The notes under the pieces were generated by a model. That model was not told the origin of the DNA, did not search any database, and was given only the letters and a program-made list of their open reading frames with translations. This document shows, one piece after another, positions 54,467-64,000 of a DNA stretch of 64,000 nt. Both the position numbers and the translations under genes were made by a program. The DNA is taken from the NCBI GenBank assembly GCA_000507305.1, contig DF240100.1, positions 62,001 to 126,000 of the forward strand, read 5' to 3'. The stretch's first letter is position 1. Every line of letters begins with the position of its first letter. This DNA is from Breviolum minutum Mf 1.05b.01. Taxonomy: Eukaryota; Sar; Dinophyceae; Suessiales; Symbiodiniaceae.

Positions 54467-54610
54467 CTACCAATAACCCTTCACCACTTTGCCTGTCAAG
54501 TAGTGCGCCAGACGAACTGGCGAGAAACAAAGCTGCGCCAACGGCTGCAGGTTCCTGGCGACGTCCAGCAGCCGTTCCAGGCAACACCGAAGTTCATCAA
54601 CAATTCCTCC
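54467..54610 (-). CDS. Terminal exon of a minus-strand gene
   Basis: Leu/Arg-rich segment GIVDELRCCLERLLDVARNL followed by QPLAQLCFSPVRLAHYLTGK and stop TAG at 54,467-54,469. High GC compared with its flanks. The acceptor lies among several AGs around 54,610 and is not fixed. A B-box-like, kinesin-like or other coiled helix cannot be told apart by eye; product unknown. Confidence 0.42.
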   Translation of the reverse strand, partial: GGIVDELRCCLERLLDVARNLQPLAQLCFSPVRLAHYLTGKVVKGYW

Positions 54611-54837
54611 TCCCTTTCTTGATTTGTTTCGCGCCAATGTTCATGTTAATGTATTAATGTAGGCTTATATATAAGCTTCCTTCCAAGCACCAAGTTTTAG
54701 AGATTACGATATGAAAACACCAATTGCAGTACTCGTCAAACTTGTTGGCGGATGCAAAAAAAAGGAGACAAAGACACAGTTTACACAGAAACACCCAACA
54801 AAAGCAATGTGATAGTATGTTCCTTCATGTGGTGAAG

Positions 54838-54908
<71 letters not shown>
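54838..54908. repeat. (ATG)n microsatellite
   Basis: About 23 uninterrupted GAT/ATG units. Confidence 0.95.
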
Positions 54909-55690
54909 CTTTCATGGTATCATCAAACGTAGATTTGGGCACAAACTTCCCCAACCAGCATGACCTCCAACCAATGAACTCCACTAAAGTGCGAAAACTC
55001 GAGGCGTCCTTGGCGTTTTCAGCGTTTCAACGGAAAAAAGCCTCCATCGGTTTTTGTCCATCCGTCCATCCGTCTTTTAAAAAACATGGATCCCAATCGG
55101 CCCAAAAAACATCAAGGGATTCGAATTTCATGGCGTTCTTTTTTGTTGACCAGAAAAAAAAGGGGTCTCCAAACCTCAATTTGTAAGGCCGCCATCAATT
55201 TCCTTCATATCTTTGGGGACCTTTTTTTGTTTAACAAAAACGTTGAGGAGGACCGAGGAACCGCGATGGGTCTGGGTAGGGCATAGCAAGAAGCAGCTGT
55301 GCCGTCCACTAGCAGAGTACCACATGCTAAGAGGGGTGCAAAGAGCCCTGAGCACAACAGACATGACAGATGTCATGGAAGTTTGATGATGAAGTATTGA
55401 TGTGGTAATTAATTACAAGCTGCGCTTCACACACGGCATGTGTGCTCTTGATCATGGATCACATGCTGGTACATTGCAATACTCCAAGCACCGTAAGTTT
55501 GCTCAAAACAACTTGACTGCTACTCTACATCCCTCAAGAAAATAAACTCAAGGATGATCTCCTGGGCACCAGAAGGAAGTGAATTTTCATCGGGATCACT
55601 TGACCCCCCAAGCTTTAAAGTGATATAATCTGGTGCTGGCCACTGCTACTAGGGTAAAAATCTTTGCAAAGTAAACCTACCCAATGATAT

Positions 55691-55768
55691 CTGTTGATGG
55701 TTCAGAAATCCGGCTAACCAGTTGAGTTTGGTAGTTTATCCCGGTATTTACAGGGTTTTATACATCCT
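55691..55768. mobile_element. Family G element beside a 5' splice site
   Basis: CTGTTGATGGTTCAGAAATCCGG to TTTTATACATCC. Its edge is within 10 bp of the GC donor of exon 55,778-56,171. Confidence 0.68.
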
Positions 55769-55777
55769 TTCGGTGGC

Positions 55778-56412
55778 CTTTTCTTCTCACTGCATCAATT
55801 CGCAGCACTTTTGGTGTAGCCACACTTCCATCGACCTCAATTTTCCAGCAGCTTGCAACGCAAAGTCTTTGTTTCAACAAAACATCTAAAAAAAGTGTCG
55901 ACTTGCAACACACATCGTCAAATTTCTGGGATGTTTCATTTTGCAAGTCTATTTTCAAAGATTTGTGTTTTATAAATAAGCCAATGTCATAAACACTTCC
56001 TCCCATACACATTTTTTTTTCCGTAAAAAATGGGTGCGCCTTCCAATAGTTCATAGTTTTGGTGATATAACCCTGGAGCAACATCTTAGAAATAGCATGG
56101 GTTGAACCATTATCTATCACCATCTTAACATCAATTGGTGATAGCTTAGTTCTTCCTTGATTCCTTTGATACTGTTGATAGTTCAGAAATCCCATTCCCA
56201 ACCACCTAACATGCAGAAAAAACCTGAAAATAATGGGGATTTCAACAACCAAACTCCCGAAATCCTGGTGAGTGGATCCCGGATTTCGAACAAGGCATCA
56301 ACAACCCACGGAGCGGAACCAAAATGGAAGTCCGTCAAGTTACCCATGGTGCTGCCAGGCAATGTCCCACACGAATGCTGCGGCCAGGCACCGGCGCAAA
56401 GGCTTCGCCGGC
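55778..56412 (-). CDS. Two-exon gene segment flanked by family G elements
   Basis: Exon 56412-56344 (23 codons, acceptor CCACTTCCAG, donor GG|GTAACT) reads AGEAFAPVPGRSIRVGHCLA. It joins in phase to 56171-55778, which reads YQRNQGRTKLSPIDVKMVID and runs 131 codons to a GC donor (AAAAG|GCCACC). The 3' splice site of the intron is the end of a family G element (ATCAACAG|TAT). Another G element starts within 10 bp of the downstream donor and could supply the next acceptor, which would lead to a stop codon four codons on. Product unknown. Confidence 0.48.
56172..56287. mobile_element. Family G element whose end forms a 3' splice site
   Basis: CTGTTGATAGTTCAGAAATCC at the left. On the minus strand this end reads ATCAACAG, directly followed by an exon in phase with the upstream exon. 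The other end is GTGGATCCCGGATTTCGAAC. Confidence 0.7.
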
Positions 56413-56471
56413 CTGGAAGTGGAAAACGGATTCCGATTGGATCCCCGATTGGATGAAAAGGTTCAACTAAT

Positions 56472-56540
56472 CTAGTTGGTGGTTTCAACCCACCTGAAAA
56501 ATGTTAGTCAAAATTGGAAATCTTCCCCAAATAGGAGTGT
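56472..56540. mobile_element. Family B element, right end cut
   Basis: CTAGTTGGTGGTTTCAACCC, GAAAAATGTTAGTCAAAATTGG, then truncated close to the next element (56,551). Confidence 0.62.
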
Positions 56541-56550
56541 GGGAGGTTGA

Positions 56551-56664
56551 TCACACCCCTGAAGATTAACGGCTGGAACATGTCCTCATGGAGGTTTGGT
56601 TCAGATCATTCTCCTTTCTAAATGGGTGATGGCTGTAGGTTCCATGTTAATCTTCCAGGGCGTA
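56551..56664. mobile_element. Family H-like inverted-repeat element
   Basis: TCACACCCCTGAAGATTAACGG and CATGTTAATCTTCCAGGGCG; middle CTCATGGAGGTTTGGTTCAG. The ends are intermediate between families D and H. Confidence 0.7.
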
Positions 56665-56748
56665 ATGGTTAAGTGACCTGAATTTGGCATGACCTTGAAA
56701 AAATCATCAAATCACTCTCATCACATGTTGTTTTTTTTGAGGCTGTTT

Positions 56749-56874
56749 CAGCTAATGGTTAGTTGGTGGTTTGGATATGTTGGATCCCCGAAAATGAAAG
56801 GGATTGTTACTTAGGGGTACCCCGATTCGAATCCCAAACCACCGGGACCCAAACCACCTATTTACCATTAGTGG
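56749..56874. mobile_element. Family F inverted-repeat element
   Basis: CAGCTAATGGTTAGTTGGTGG to AAACCACCTATTTACCATTAG. Interior GGGGTACCCCGATTCGAATCCC. Confidence 0.7.
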
Positions 56875-57845
56875 ATATATGGATATCTGTGCGTATGTAG
56901 ATTCTATAATATAGACATTTTGTAGTGAATCCAGAAAAAATATTGAAATATACATAATACAACTTATTAGATTCGATAAATTACGGTTTGAAATGAAATA
57001 TTGCATATTGAATATGCAAGATCCGATCAGATAAATCGAAAAATATCATGTACCATATCGATAGTAAAGGTATCAAGTATACAGTAGACTATATCAAATA
57101 TAGTATAAATAATATAACAGATAATACTGTATAATATATGCCATATGACACATAAAGTACTGTATATATATATACAGAACCCAACATCTAATGTGAAACA
57201 ACTCTATGATTCATGTTTACAAGGTGTAATATGTATATAATATCTAATATGTATATAATATCTAATATGTATATAATATCTAATACTGTAGATTCAACAA
57301 AAAATGAATCAGAATAGTATCTTAAATTATAACAATTAACAAGAAAAACAATATAATAATATGTGGTATATAAAATATGATACGCACCACATACATGTAT
57401 ATATATATATACATGATTTAGATAATATTGAATCATATTGCAAAGTGTAATGTGTAATGAACGAATAATACATCACCATATATCATCTATATTAGATAAA
57501 TAGAGGGTATATACTATATAATACAAATATATCTATAGCAAAACATATATTGTAGAAAATTGAAATTGATGAATAACATATGGTATCTAATATGCTGAAT
57601 CTTTAATCTATAACACATAGTAGTGCCTTATCATATCCAAACTAAAAAACTTCAATATATAGAAATGCAAATATATAATACAAAATAGGTAATGTTAAAC
57701 TGTATAACGTATAAAATCAACATATCTTGTGTAGTCAAAAATATCTTGTGACATATGTCATATAAAAGAAGAAATAATCAATATTATAATTCATGTAGTA
57801 TATGTATAGTATATATTTCTATATGGTACATGAGAATATGTACAA
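56870..57845. repeat. Very AT-rich island with 18-bp tandem units
   Basis: Nearly 1 kb of TATA-rich sequence without exon signals. At 57,226-57,290 an 18-bp unit TAATATGTATATAATATC is repeated about three times. A second tract, TATATATATATATA, is near 57,400. Confidence 0.75.
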
Positions 57846-58194
57846 TTATTCACAACTTTATCTTCACAATCTGGTGAAAATCATCTGGGCAAAACATCGC
57901 AAAAATGATATTTGCAAACAAAAATTGATTGAATATTGATTCTTTGATTTGCAAAACTTCCCTTGTTCCATGCCTTTGGAAACAATAAAAACATCGAACC
58001 CAACCACAGAGGAATCTCAGACAGGTGCTTTCAGCTTGCAGCAAAAGATCGGTTTCAGAAAGCTTCAGGTTCAGTTTTTCCACCTTTCCCAAATTATCCG
58101 AATTAACATCATGAATCTAATCAACACGTTCAAAACGTGACAAAATGTGTGCAATTCTTGTGGGAAAAAACAAAAGCAAGAAAACATCAAACAG

Positions 58195-58265
58195 GATCAA
58201 CCTCCAAGTCGGTTCTCTGCCGGAACTTTCCCGGCGCCTTTTGCGCGAAGACCAAATGGCCCGCG
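58195..58265 (+). CDS. Candidate plus-strand exon, unknown
   Basis: 71 bp between acceptor ATCAAACAG|G and a consensus donor (CGCG|GTGAGT). Reads INLQVGSLPELSRRLLREDQ with C/G-ending codons. A good single exon without phased neighbours. Confidence 0.42.
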
Positions 58266-58724
58266 GTGAGTTCGAGTTTGCCTCAACGTTAGGGAACTGG
58301 AAGACCAAGTGTCACAAATCTCCTTGGAATTTCTTCATGTCATTTTCTGAAAGGAAACTTCTGATTGTCTCCTGTTGCCCTCCCAAAAAATCCGAGAAGT
58401 GGAAGATTCTAGATCAAAATGGCCATATCTTATTTCAAGATAGATTCTCAATGATCCCGGCCATATATAAAAATCTATCATAATCAATACTCATATAATT
58501 ACTACCTAACCTTTAAGATCTCGCTCTTATTGAAATTCATAACAACCAAACGCATCCCAAAACAACGGGAACCGAAGTTTACGACGACGGAAAAGGCGTT
58601 TTCCGCGCGCCTTGTTCATGCGTAATTTGCAATACTTCTGCTTCTAGCTCTGGTGCTCGGTGTAGAAATGCAATCACCGGATCGAAACGAAGTTCCCAGC
58701 CATCATCATCCTGGCCGCTGGTGG

Positions 58725-58935
58725 GTTTTGTTGTTTTGGGCATGTCTGAACTTTTTGTTGTTGGTTTATGTTGATTGTTGTTTCTTTTGTTGTTTTAAGT
58801 GGATTGTTGTGGTTTTGTAGTTTTATGTTGTTTGGTTTTTGTTGTTGCCCTTCGTTGTCTGTTGTTTGGTGTTGTTTATTATTGATTGTTCGCTTTTGTT
58901 GATTGTTTGTTGTTTGTGTTGATCATGTTGGGTGT
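58725..58935. repeat. Degenerate TTG/GTT-rich tract
   Basis: TTGTTGTTT-type low-complexity sequence. Nothing coding seen. Confidence 0.7.
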
Positions 58936-59282
58936 TGAAAAATCACCAGTTGATCAACCAGCAGGACCTTAGGATGGAAATCATCAGCTACGATGCTACT
59001 GAGTTGTAACACTTAGTTCATCTCATTTGGGATTCAAAAACTCCCAGTGACGCAGCGGTAGCTCACTCTGGGAAGGTGGTAGTTCCTCTCCCAAGATGTA
59101 AGCAATCGTGGCTAATCGTGAAGAAAAAGGTTTAGGATTTGTTCCGTCCCCTAGACATGTAATGTCATCCTGATGGTGACCGGCATCCGATTGGTGGGTG
59201 GAGTATTCCCAATTTTCCATCAGCTTCCCCTGGCTGCCCCTAACATGGCTGGCTGGAACATGGACCCACGTGAAAGATGTGA

Positions 59283-59404
59283 AAAAACTCCCTGAAACGA
59301 ATAGAACGGAGCCAAGAGAGCTTGAAATCCCGCATCTCGGAAATGTCATCTGAACAAACCATTGGATTTGAGAGGTAAAACTTGCTGTTAGTTTCAGGTA
59401 GGGT
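59283..59404. mobile_element. Family C element, diverged
   Basis: TCCCTGAAACGAATAG and CTGTTAGTTTCAGGTAGGGTA; inside the region just downstream of the Hint exon. Confidence 0.55.
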
Positions 59405-59617
59405 ATTTCTTAGATCTACTACACTCCCCCCACCCAGGATTTCAGTCATCACAAGGGGTTTATTGCATTTTTAGTACGAAATCCCAACCTACAACCCTTT
59501 ATTTGCGACTGGAATCCTGGCTGAAAGCAGTACTGTAGATCTAAGGTATTTCTCCCCCTTGAAAATGCGGGATTTTCCACCAAGCCAGGTTAGTTTACTA
59601 GAAAATTTGGCGCCAAC

Positions 59618-61342
59618 CATGCGGGTCTCCGGAATAGCTGCCCAAGCGAGATCACCCACACGCAGCTCAGACATAGGCACTGCTCCGCGTCCACGGACCA
59701 TGACCTGCAATCATTGGGATCTCAGGTTGTCACTGGTTCTTAGGGTTGAAAAGAGGAAATTTGTTTGATTTTTGTTTCACAAAATTCCTAAGGTTCCAAA
59801 AAATGTTGAAACATCTCAAAAATTCCAATACTGGTTGGTTTTTGGTTTGGAGATCCAAAAAGAACCCTGCGAAAAACAGATTCAAACCTATCTTTTTTGG
59901 AGGCTCCAATCGCTGATTCTTAGGGAACCCCCCAAAAAAAAATCCACCTGAAAGTTGGATCGATCTACCCCCATCTTCTGAAAATGAAATGTTGCCCATC
60001 TTCAAATCCATTGATTTTCATGAAAGGCTACTATTGATGCTTCGTTCGAAATCCGGGATCAACTCACCAGTTGAGGGAGGTTGGTAGTTGAAATCCCATT
60101 ATTTACAAGGTTTTTATAGATTCCAGGTGGTTGGGAATGGGATTTCTGAACCACGAACACAGTATGTCAGGAATTTCTGGTAAATTTTGAGGATTCACAC
60201 TTGGGAGGTGAACATGCCTGAGGATGCACCAACAAACTCTGCACCTTGGAATTTCCAGGGAAGCAAAAGAGCTCAAACTCCGCCTCGCAGAATTCCGCAC
60301 AGCGCGCCTGCATCGTGGGACACGCCGAACAGAATTATTGAATCCAATGTGAAAATTTTGTGCACTCAAAAATCTCAAAATGAGAGGAGCCAATAAAATT
60401 CAGCTACAAGTGTCCATGTCCCACAAAAATGAAGTTTTTTGATGAAGCTGACAAGGCCATTCTGTGTTTTGATGATTTTGCTTTGGTTCCTCAAGATGCC
60501 CCAAGATGCCAAGGGTTTTGGGAGCACAGCAAAATCTTCCCATTATTTTTTTGAAACGATCAGTCAGTAATCATCAAAAAATAATGTCTTAAATTGGAAA
60601 TCATGGGCCCCAATTCTTCAGGGTTCCCAAAAAAAAATACCCGTACATAATGTATATATGGATGTTTCCGAAAATAGTGGGTTTTCCCCCCAAATCATCC
60701 ATTTTAATTCCGGGTTTTCCATTCTAAACCATCCATTTTGGGGGCCCACCCCTAATTTTTGGAAACACCCATATATAAATGTACAGCTAACATAAAACAA
60801 AATTTAATTTAATATCAGTATGAAGTACGCCTATGTTACTCCAAGGATCGATGACGATAAAATTATGCTAACTTTGGGAAATAGGGACCCTCGCAAGGAT
60901 GAATCGTTTTAATCGTTTTAATCCAAAGGTCGCCTGGTTAGCCTTTTCCCCACCCAGGGCAGCATCGGCCACGCCAAAGGCACCACTTTGAGCCGAGTCC
61001 TGACTTTTTGACATTGCACCATGGGATCCCTGCGTGGTTTGAAAAATACACCTACATTTACCATGAAGATCAATGAAATTTATATATAGGTAAATATAAT
61101 CTAATAAATATAACTATATTGTCAGTAATAAAACTCGTAGGTCATGTTTATTACTAGTCTTGTTTTATGTTTTCTGTAATTCTGTACATCATCGTCCATC
61201 ATACATCATTCAACAGTAGAGATCTATCAGTGAAGTCTTGCAACCCCTCAACGAAAACCCCCTCCTTGAGTTCGGGAGAATCACGGCAAGATTGCAAGCA
61301 CGCATCATAACTTTCCTGAGATGATTCGAGAAGAACAGCCAG
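59618..61342 (-). CDS. Hedgehog/intein-type Hint domain gene, three exons found
   Basis: Exons 61342-61205, 60307-60245 and 59704-59618, all phase 0. The second exon ends CFPGNSK and the third continues VMVRGRGAVPMSELRVGDLAW, matching the start of Hint domains: a catalytic Cys after which cleavage occurs, then V.V..G....M.EL.VGD. Hint modules cleave their own peptide chain; in hedgehog proteins they act at the end of a secreted signalling region. The upstream part has several Cys (CLQSC, CAEFC). Acceptors and donors are clear, including GT at 61,204. The intron at 59,705-60,244 contains a family G element and the one at 60,308-61,204 a family E element. The rest of the Hint fold downstream was not resolved. 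Confidence 0.65.
60043..60165. mobile_element. Family G element in an intron
   Basis: CGAAATCCGGGATCAACTCACC to GGGATTTCTGAACCACGAACACAGTA. Between the two phase-matched Hint exons. Confidence 0.74.
60652..60776. mobile_element. Family E element in an intron
   Basis: TATATATGGATGTTTCCGAAA and TTTTTGGAAACACCCATATATA; interior CATCCATTTTAATTCCGGG and TAAACCATCCATTTTGGGGG. Between Hint-gene exons 60,307 and 61,205. Confidence 0.78.
61020..61110. mobile_element. Family A element, decayed
   Basis: CATGGGATCCCTGCG, ACCTACATTTACCATGAAGATCAA and ATAGGTAAATATA. Confidence 0.48.
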
Positions 61343-61487
61343 CTGGTATGAGAAAAGTTCAACCTCAAAAATGCCACGGGTTTGGGGAAATATGACAGGA
61401 GTTCTTGACCATGAAAAAAGCCGTGCATCTTTCAAAAGGTCTGAGCAAAGTTGTTGGTTTTCCATGTTTTGCACCCAAAACAAAACG

Positions 61488-61593
61488 AGGCGATGGTTTC
61501 AACCCATTGTAAAAAAAAGATGTCCTCGAATTGGATCGATTGTTTCCCCATTTTCAGGGTAAAAATATCTGAAGAAACGTTTGAAACCACCTT
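61488..61593. mobile_element. Family B inverted-repeat element
   Basis: AGGCGATGGTTTCAACCC to CGTTTGAAACCACCTT with a GAATTGGATCGATTGTTTCCCC middle. Confidence 0.62.
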
Positions 61594-61619
61594 AATCTAG
61601 GAAATGTGTATATCATGAG

Positions 61620-62050
61620 TCCTGCCTAAACACTCTAACAGTGGATTCTCTTTTTTCCGACTCTCTTCTTAATGCAGCCTCGATAGCTGCTCTGCAGCAA
61701 GTCACAATGTACATGCCACAACTTACACTCTAACAGTGGATAATGACGGGTAAGTAATAAAGACCTCTTATTTAAAATAATGATTAGTATTCAATGTCAC
61801 AGAAGCGTATGCTCGAGCATAAACAAGTCAATAGGTTCCTTGATGTGGATAGGACACACATGATTACGGTACTATTTTCATTTTCGTTTCCCACTCTTAC
61901 CGGGGTTATGCGGCATACCCCGAAATGTGCTGTTTCTCGTTGCTGACCCCTCGACTTTTGGCGACGACGAAATCGTGGCTCCAAGGTTCTCCGCTGATTT
62001 CAACCTTCTTACCTCGGGGAATTTTGAGCCACCAGTTTTTCAAAACCCGG
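61620..62050. other. No gene decided
   Basis: A decamer ACACTCTAACAGTGGAT occurs twice (near 61,629 and 61,725), flanking 90 bp of unique sequence. No exon pair found. Confidence 0.3.
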
Positions 62051-62055
62051 CCTGT

Positions 62056-62210
62056 CTAATAGGGATCCTTACTATGGGTTTATTGTAGGGATCCTTCTAC
62101 TGGTTGTTTGATGACAGGATCCTGGATTCTTAATTCATGGTTTAATGAAATAATCCCCACATAGCTGGGTAGTATTTTCTCCCTATACACCCTAAACAAA
62201 CAGTGTTTTA
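62056..62210. mobile_element. Family I element with internal repetition
   Basis: TAATAGGGATCCTTACTATGGG, a second AGGGATCCTTCTACTGGTTG, then AATCCCCACATAGCTGGGTAG and TTTTCTCCCTA. Looks like one I copy inserted in or recombined with another. Confidence 0.5.
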
Positions 62211-63169
62211 TTTTCCATTGCTCAAGTGGAGATCAAAAATAGACGATGGCAATTTGAAAAATGGACCCTTGGACCCTGCACTTGGTTTTTCATTCAAGTT
62301 GGCCCATTTGAGGGATGATCTGTCTGAATTCAAAAGGAAGAGGTGAACAATCTTTTTCCTGCCTTGAAAAATGTGATCCTGGTGATTGCATCCTGAGAGG
62401 GTCAAGGGAAATCAAAAAAAACATACAATGCTCTCCGTTCTGCCCAGTACAAGTGAATGAGCATTTGTATCGTTTCACCATCTAAATCTCCATCGATTCG
62501 ATTTTTCAGCACTTCTCAAGGTGCAGGTTCTGGGTACCAGAAACCATGGGTTGGATCATTAGGGTCGCTTTATTAAGGGGCCTTTTTTCAATTCCATGTT
62601 ACTTTTCCAAACGTTGACTATAACAATTACATGTCGAACCCAAATTGTATGGCCCATGTGATGGATAATCATGTCACATGTCCATGGAATACCCCCAGGT
62701 GGGTAAAATAAAATTGAGGACGGCGAATTCCTTATTCTCAACCCCCAGAAATCTGGGTGTAAATGGCCAATGCTATTGTTTTTGTTTTTTAATGACATGG
62801 TGTTTTAACCTTGTTTTACAACTTCTGAAACCGAATCTTTAAAACATCCATATGGGTACTGTATAAAAAGAATGAAACCAAGTTCGAGAAATCCCTCAGA
62901 TGGATGAAAAATCATTGACCTGGGAAGAATTCATGAAACGCGCCCGCAAAACTAGCGATCGCGTCTCCTAAAAAGGGACCATTTCGTAAAGGAAACGTCA
63001 TCTTCCAAGCATCAACGTTCAGGGCACATATTGGTAGTCTCGACCAACAAAAATTCACCAAGAAGCTTTAAAAGTCCTTTCGGTTGAGAAATGTTTTGGT
63101 GTTTTGAAATGTTGAGGGTCCACATTTTTTGGTTGAGAAAATTCTGGTTCCCCATATGCACCACCTGGA

Positions 63170-63250
63170 CTGGGATGTATAAAACCCTGTAAATAATGGA
63201 ATAAACTACCAACCTCAACTGGTTAGCCGGATTTCTCTTCCATCAACAGT
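63170..63250. mobile_element. Family G element (reverse), shortened
   Basis: CTGGGATGTATAAAACCCTG...AATAATGG, ACCAACCTCAACTGGTTAGCCGG and TTTCTCTTCCATCAACAG. Directly adjoins a family A copy. Confidence 0.68.
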
Positions 63251-63258
63251 TCCCCATA

Positions 63259-63364
63259 CCCATAGGATCCATCATGTATGGTATGTTTGCCTACATGTAT
63301 CCTAAAAATCAACCATTCGTGGATCGCTAAATATACCGGAAACATCCCATGGATCCGTAATGGG
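63259..63364. mobile_element. Family A inverted-repeat element
   Basis: CCCATAGGATCCATCATG to CATCCCATGGATCCGTAATGGG, with AAAAATCAACCATTC between. Confidence 0.72.
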
Positions 63365-63412
63365 ATATCTTCACCAAGAAACCTGTCTGAGTCGTGAAGG
63401 TTAAGGTTTTAC

Positions 63413-63484
63413 CAGCATCACTGGTTGCACTGGCACCAGCTTCACCACCAGGAGCACCAGGTGGAGGTTGCCCTTGAGGATATC
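63413..63484 (-). CDS. Candidate Gly/Pro-rich exon
   Basis: 72 bp between acceptor CGCTTTGAG and donor GCTG|GTAAAA. Reads YPQGQPPPGAPGGEAGASAT, a flexible low-complexity segment. Unknown protein. Confidence 0.33.
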
Positions 63485-63563
63485 CTCAAAGCGCAAGGGT
63501 GGCAACCGTTTTAACCCCAAATCTTTTGGAAAGCCTAGGTGAGGAATGAAAACTAGGCGGGCC

Positions 63564-63662
63564 CCTGGTTGTTTCAGGGTATGTAGAGGATGAAATCCTG
63601 CCCTGTTTTATGGGGACTCTTTCATAAACCAACGAAATAAGGATCCCTGTCAACCAACCAGG
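63564..63662. mobile_element. Family I inverted-repeat element (reverse)
   Basis: CCTGGTTGTTTCAGGG and AACCAACCAGG; interior GATGAAATCCTGCCC and GGATCCCTGTCAACC. Confidence 0.65.
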
Positions 63663-64000
63663 ATTCAGGGCTTTTTCCGCGATTCAGGTGAGAATATGAC
63701 AATAAATATTGAGTGTGGCCCCCTCCCAGCATTCCAGTGGCACATGCAGGTTCATAGGAATCCCCCATTAAACATGTAATAATCCTGGTGGTCACTGTTA
63801 CTGGGAGGGGGCAAAAAATGAGTGTTTCATGTTTTTTTTCCCCATCCCTAAAGCAAAAGCGTAAATGTTCATCCCGGACAAGTTCCCACGCGAATCAACC
63901 AAGATTTCATCCAAAAAAAACAGACGCCATGCAGGACTTCCATTTTTGGAGGGTCAACCCTCCAAAACAAGGTCTTTTCTAACAAACAATCTCTCTCTCC

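Noticed and set aside
54907..55190. 90-codon plus-strand ORF beside the ATG repeat
   Set aside because: Open on both strands with no clear splice pair; could be an exon, but unsupported.
56821..56835. tRNA gene suggested by GATTCGAATCC
   Set aside because: No cloverleaf around it; it is inside a family F repeat.

Overview
The window looks like nuclear DNA of a dinoflagellate (Symbiodiniaceae or a relative); this is inference. Short exons of 30-150 bp are separated by introns whose donors are GT, GC or sometimes GA, with acceptors usually AG|G. Most exon groups I can phase lie on the minus strand, as in the one-way gene arrays of dinoflagellate chromosomes. The rest is repeats. Nothing prokaryotic, no rRNA, no CRISPR array and no convincing tRNA was seen. 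Because exons are so short, ORF length is a poor guide here. I relied on acceptor/donor pairs and on reading phase carrying across introns.

Minus-strand genes, left to right: an RCC1-like repeat exon pair (about 3.0-3.35 kb); a fragment at 8.0-8.6 kb; a ten-exon gene at 12.7-16.25 kb whose phases all match and give a 318-residue C-terminal stretch of unknown family; an exon at 27.95-28.06 kb; an armadillo-repeat gene spread over 39.67-46.53 kb; fragments at 51.15-54.6 kb; a gene at 55.78-56.41 kb; and a Hedgehog/intein-type Hint-domain gene at 59.62-61.34 kb. A few plus-strand exons (about 21.0, 27.3, 47.0 and 58.2 kb) are weaker.

The largest single feature is a 7,738-bp Ty1/copia retrotransposon on the minus strand (28,248-35,985). 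It has 111-bp LTRs that differ at one base, a perfect 5-bp target duplication, an initiator-Met-type primer binding site, Gag with a zinc knuckle, an aspartic protease, integrase, reverse transcriptase and RNase H, and an unusual C-terminal extension of about 480 residues with a membrane segment. Three reading-frame changes interrupt Pol.

About 60 copies of short (75-125 bp), non-coding, inverted-repeat elements are scattered everywhere. I sort them by termini into nine families, A to I. Several families share a related core and related termini, and many end in TA. Many copies sit inside introns. One family (G) lies against splice sites and in one case appears to supply the 3' splice site, as introner elements do. 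This is the most interesting system in the window.

Other repeats are microsatellites, a 0.87-kb tandem duplication containing small duplicated exons (24.4-26.3 kb), a 51-bp tandem array (18.4-18.9 kb), a 21-bp array (19.5 kb), and a very AT-rich island (56.9-57.85 kb). Two N bases (2,485 and 39,223), each beside a simple repeat, mark unresolved assembly points.
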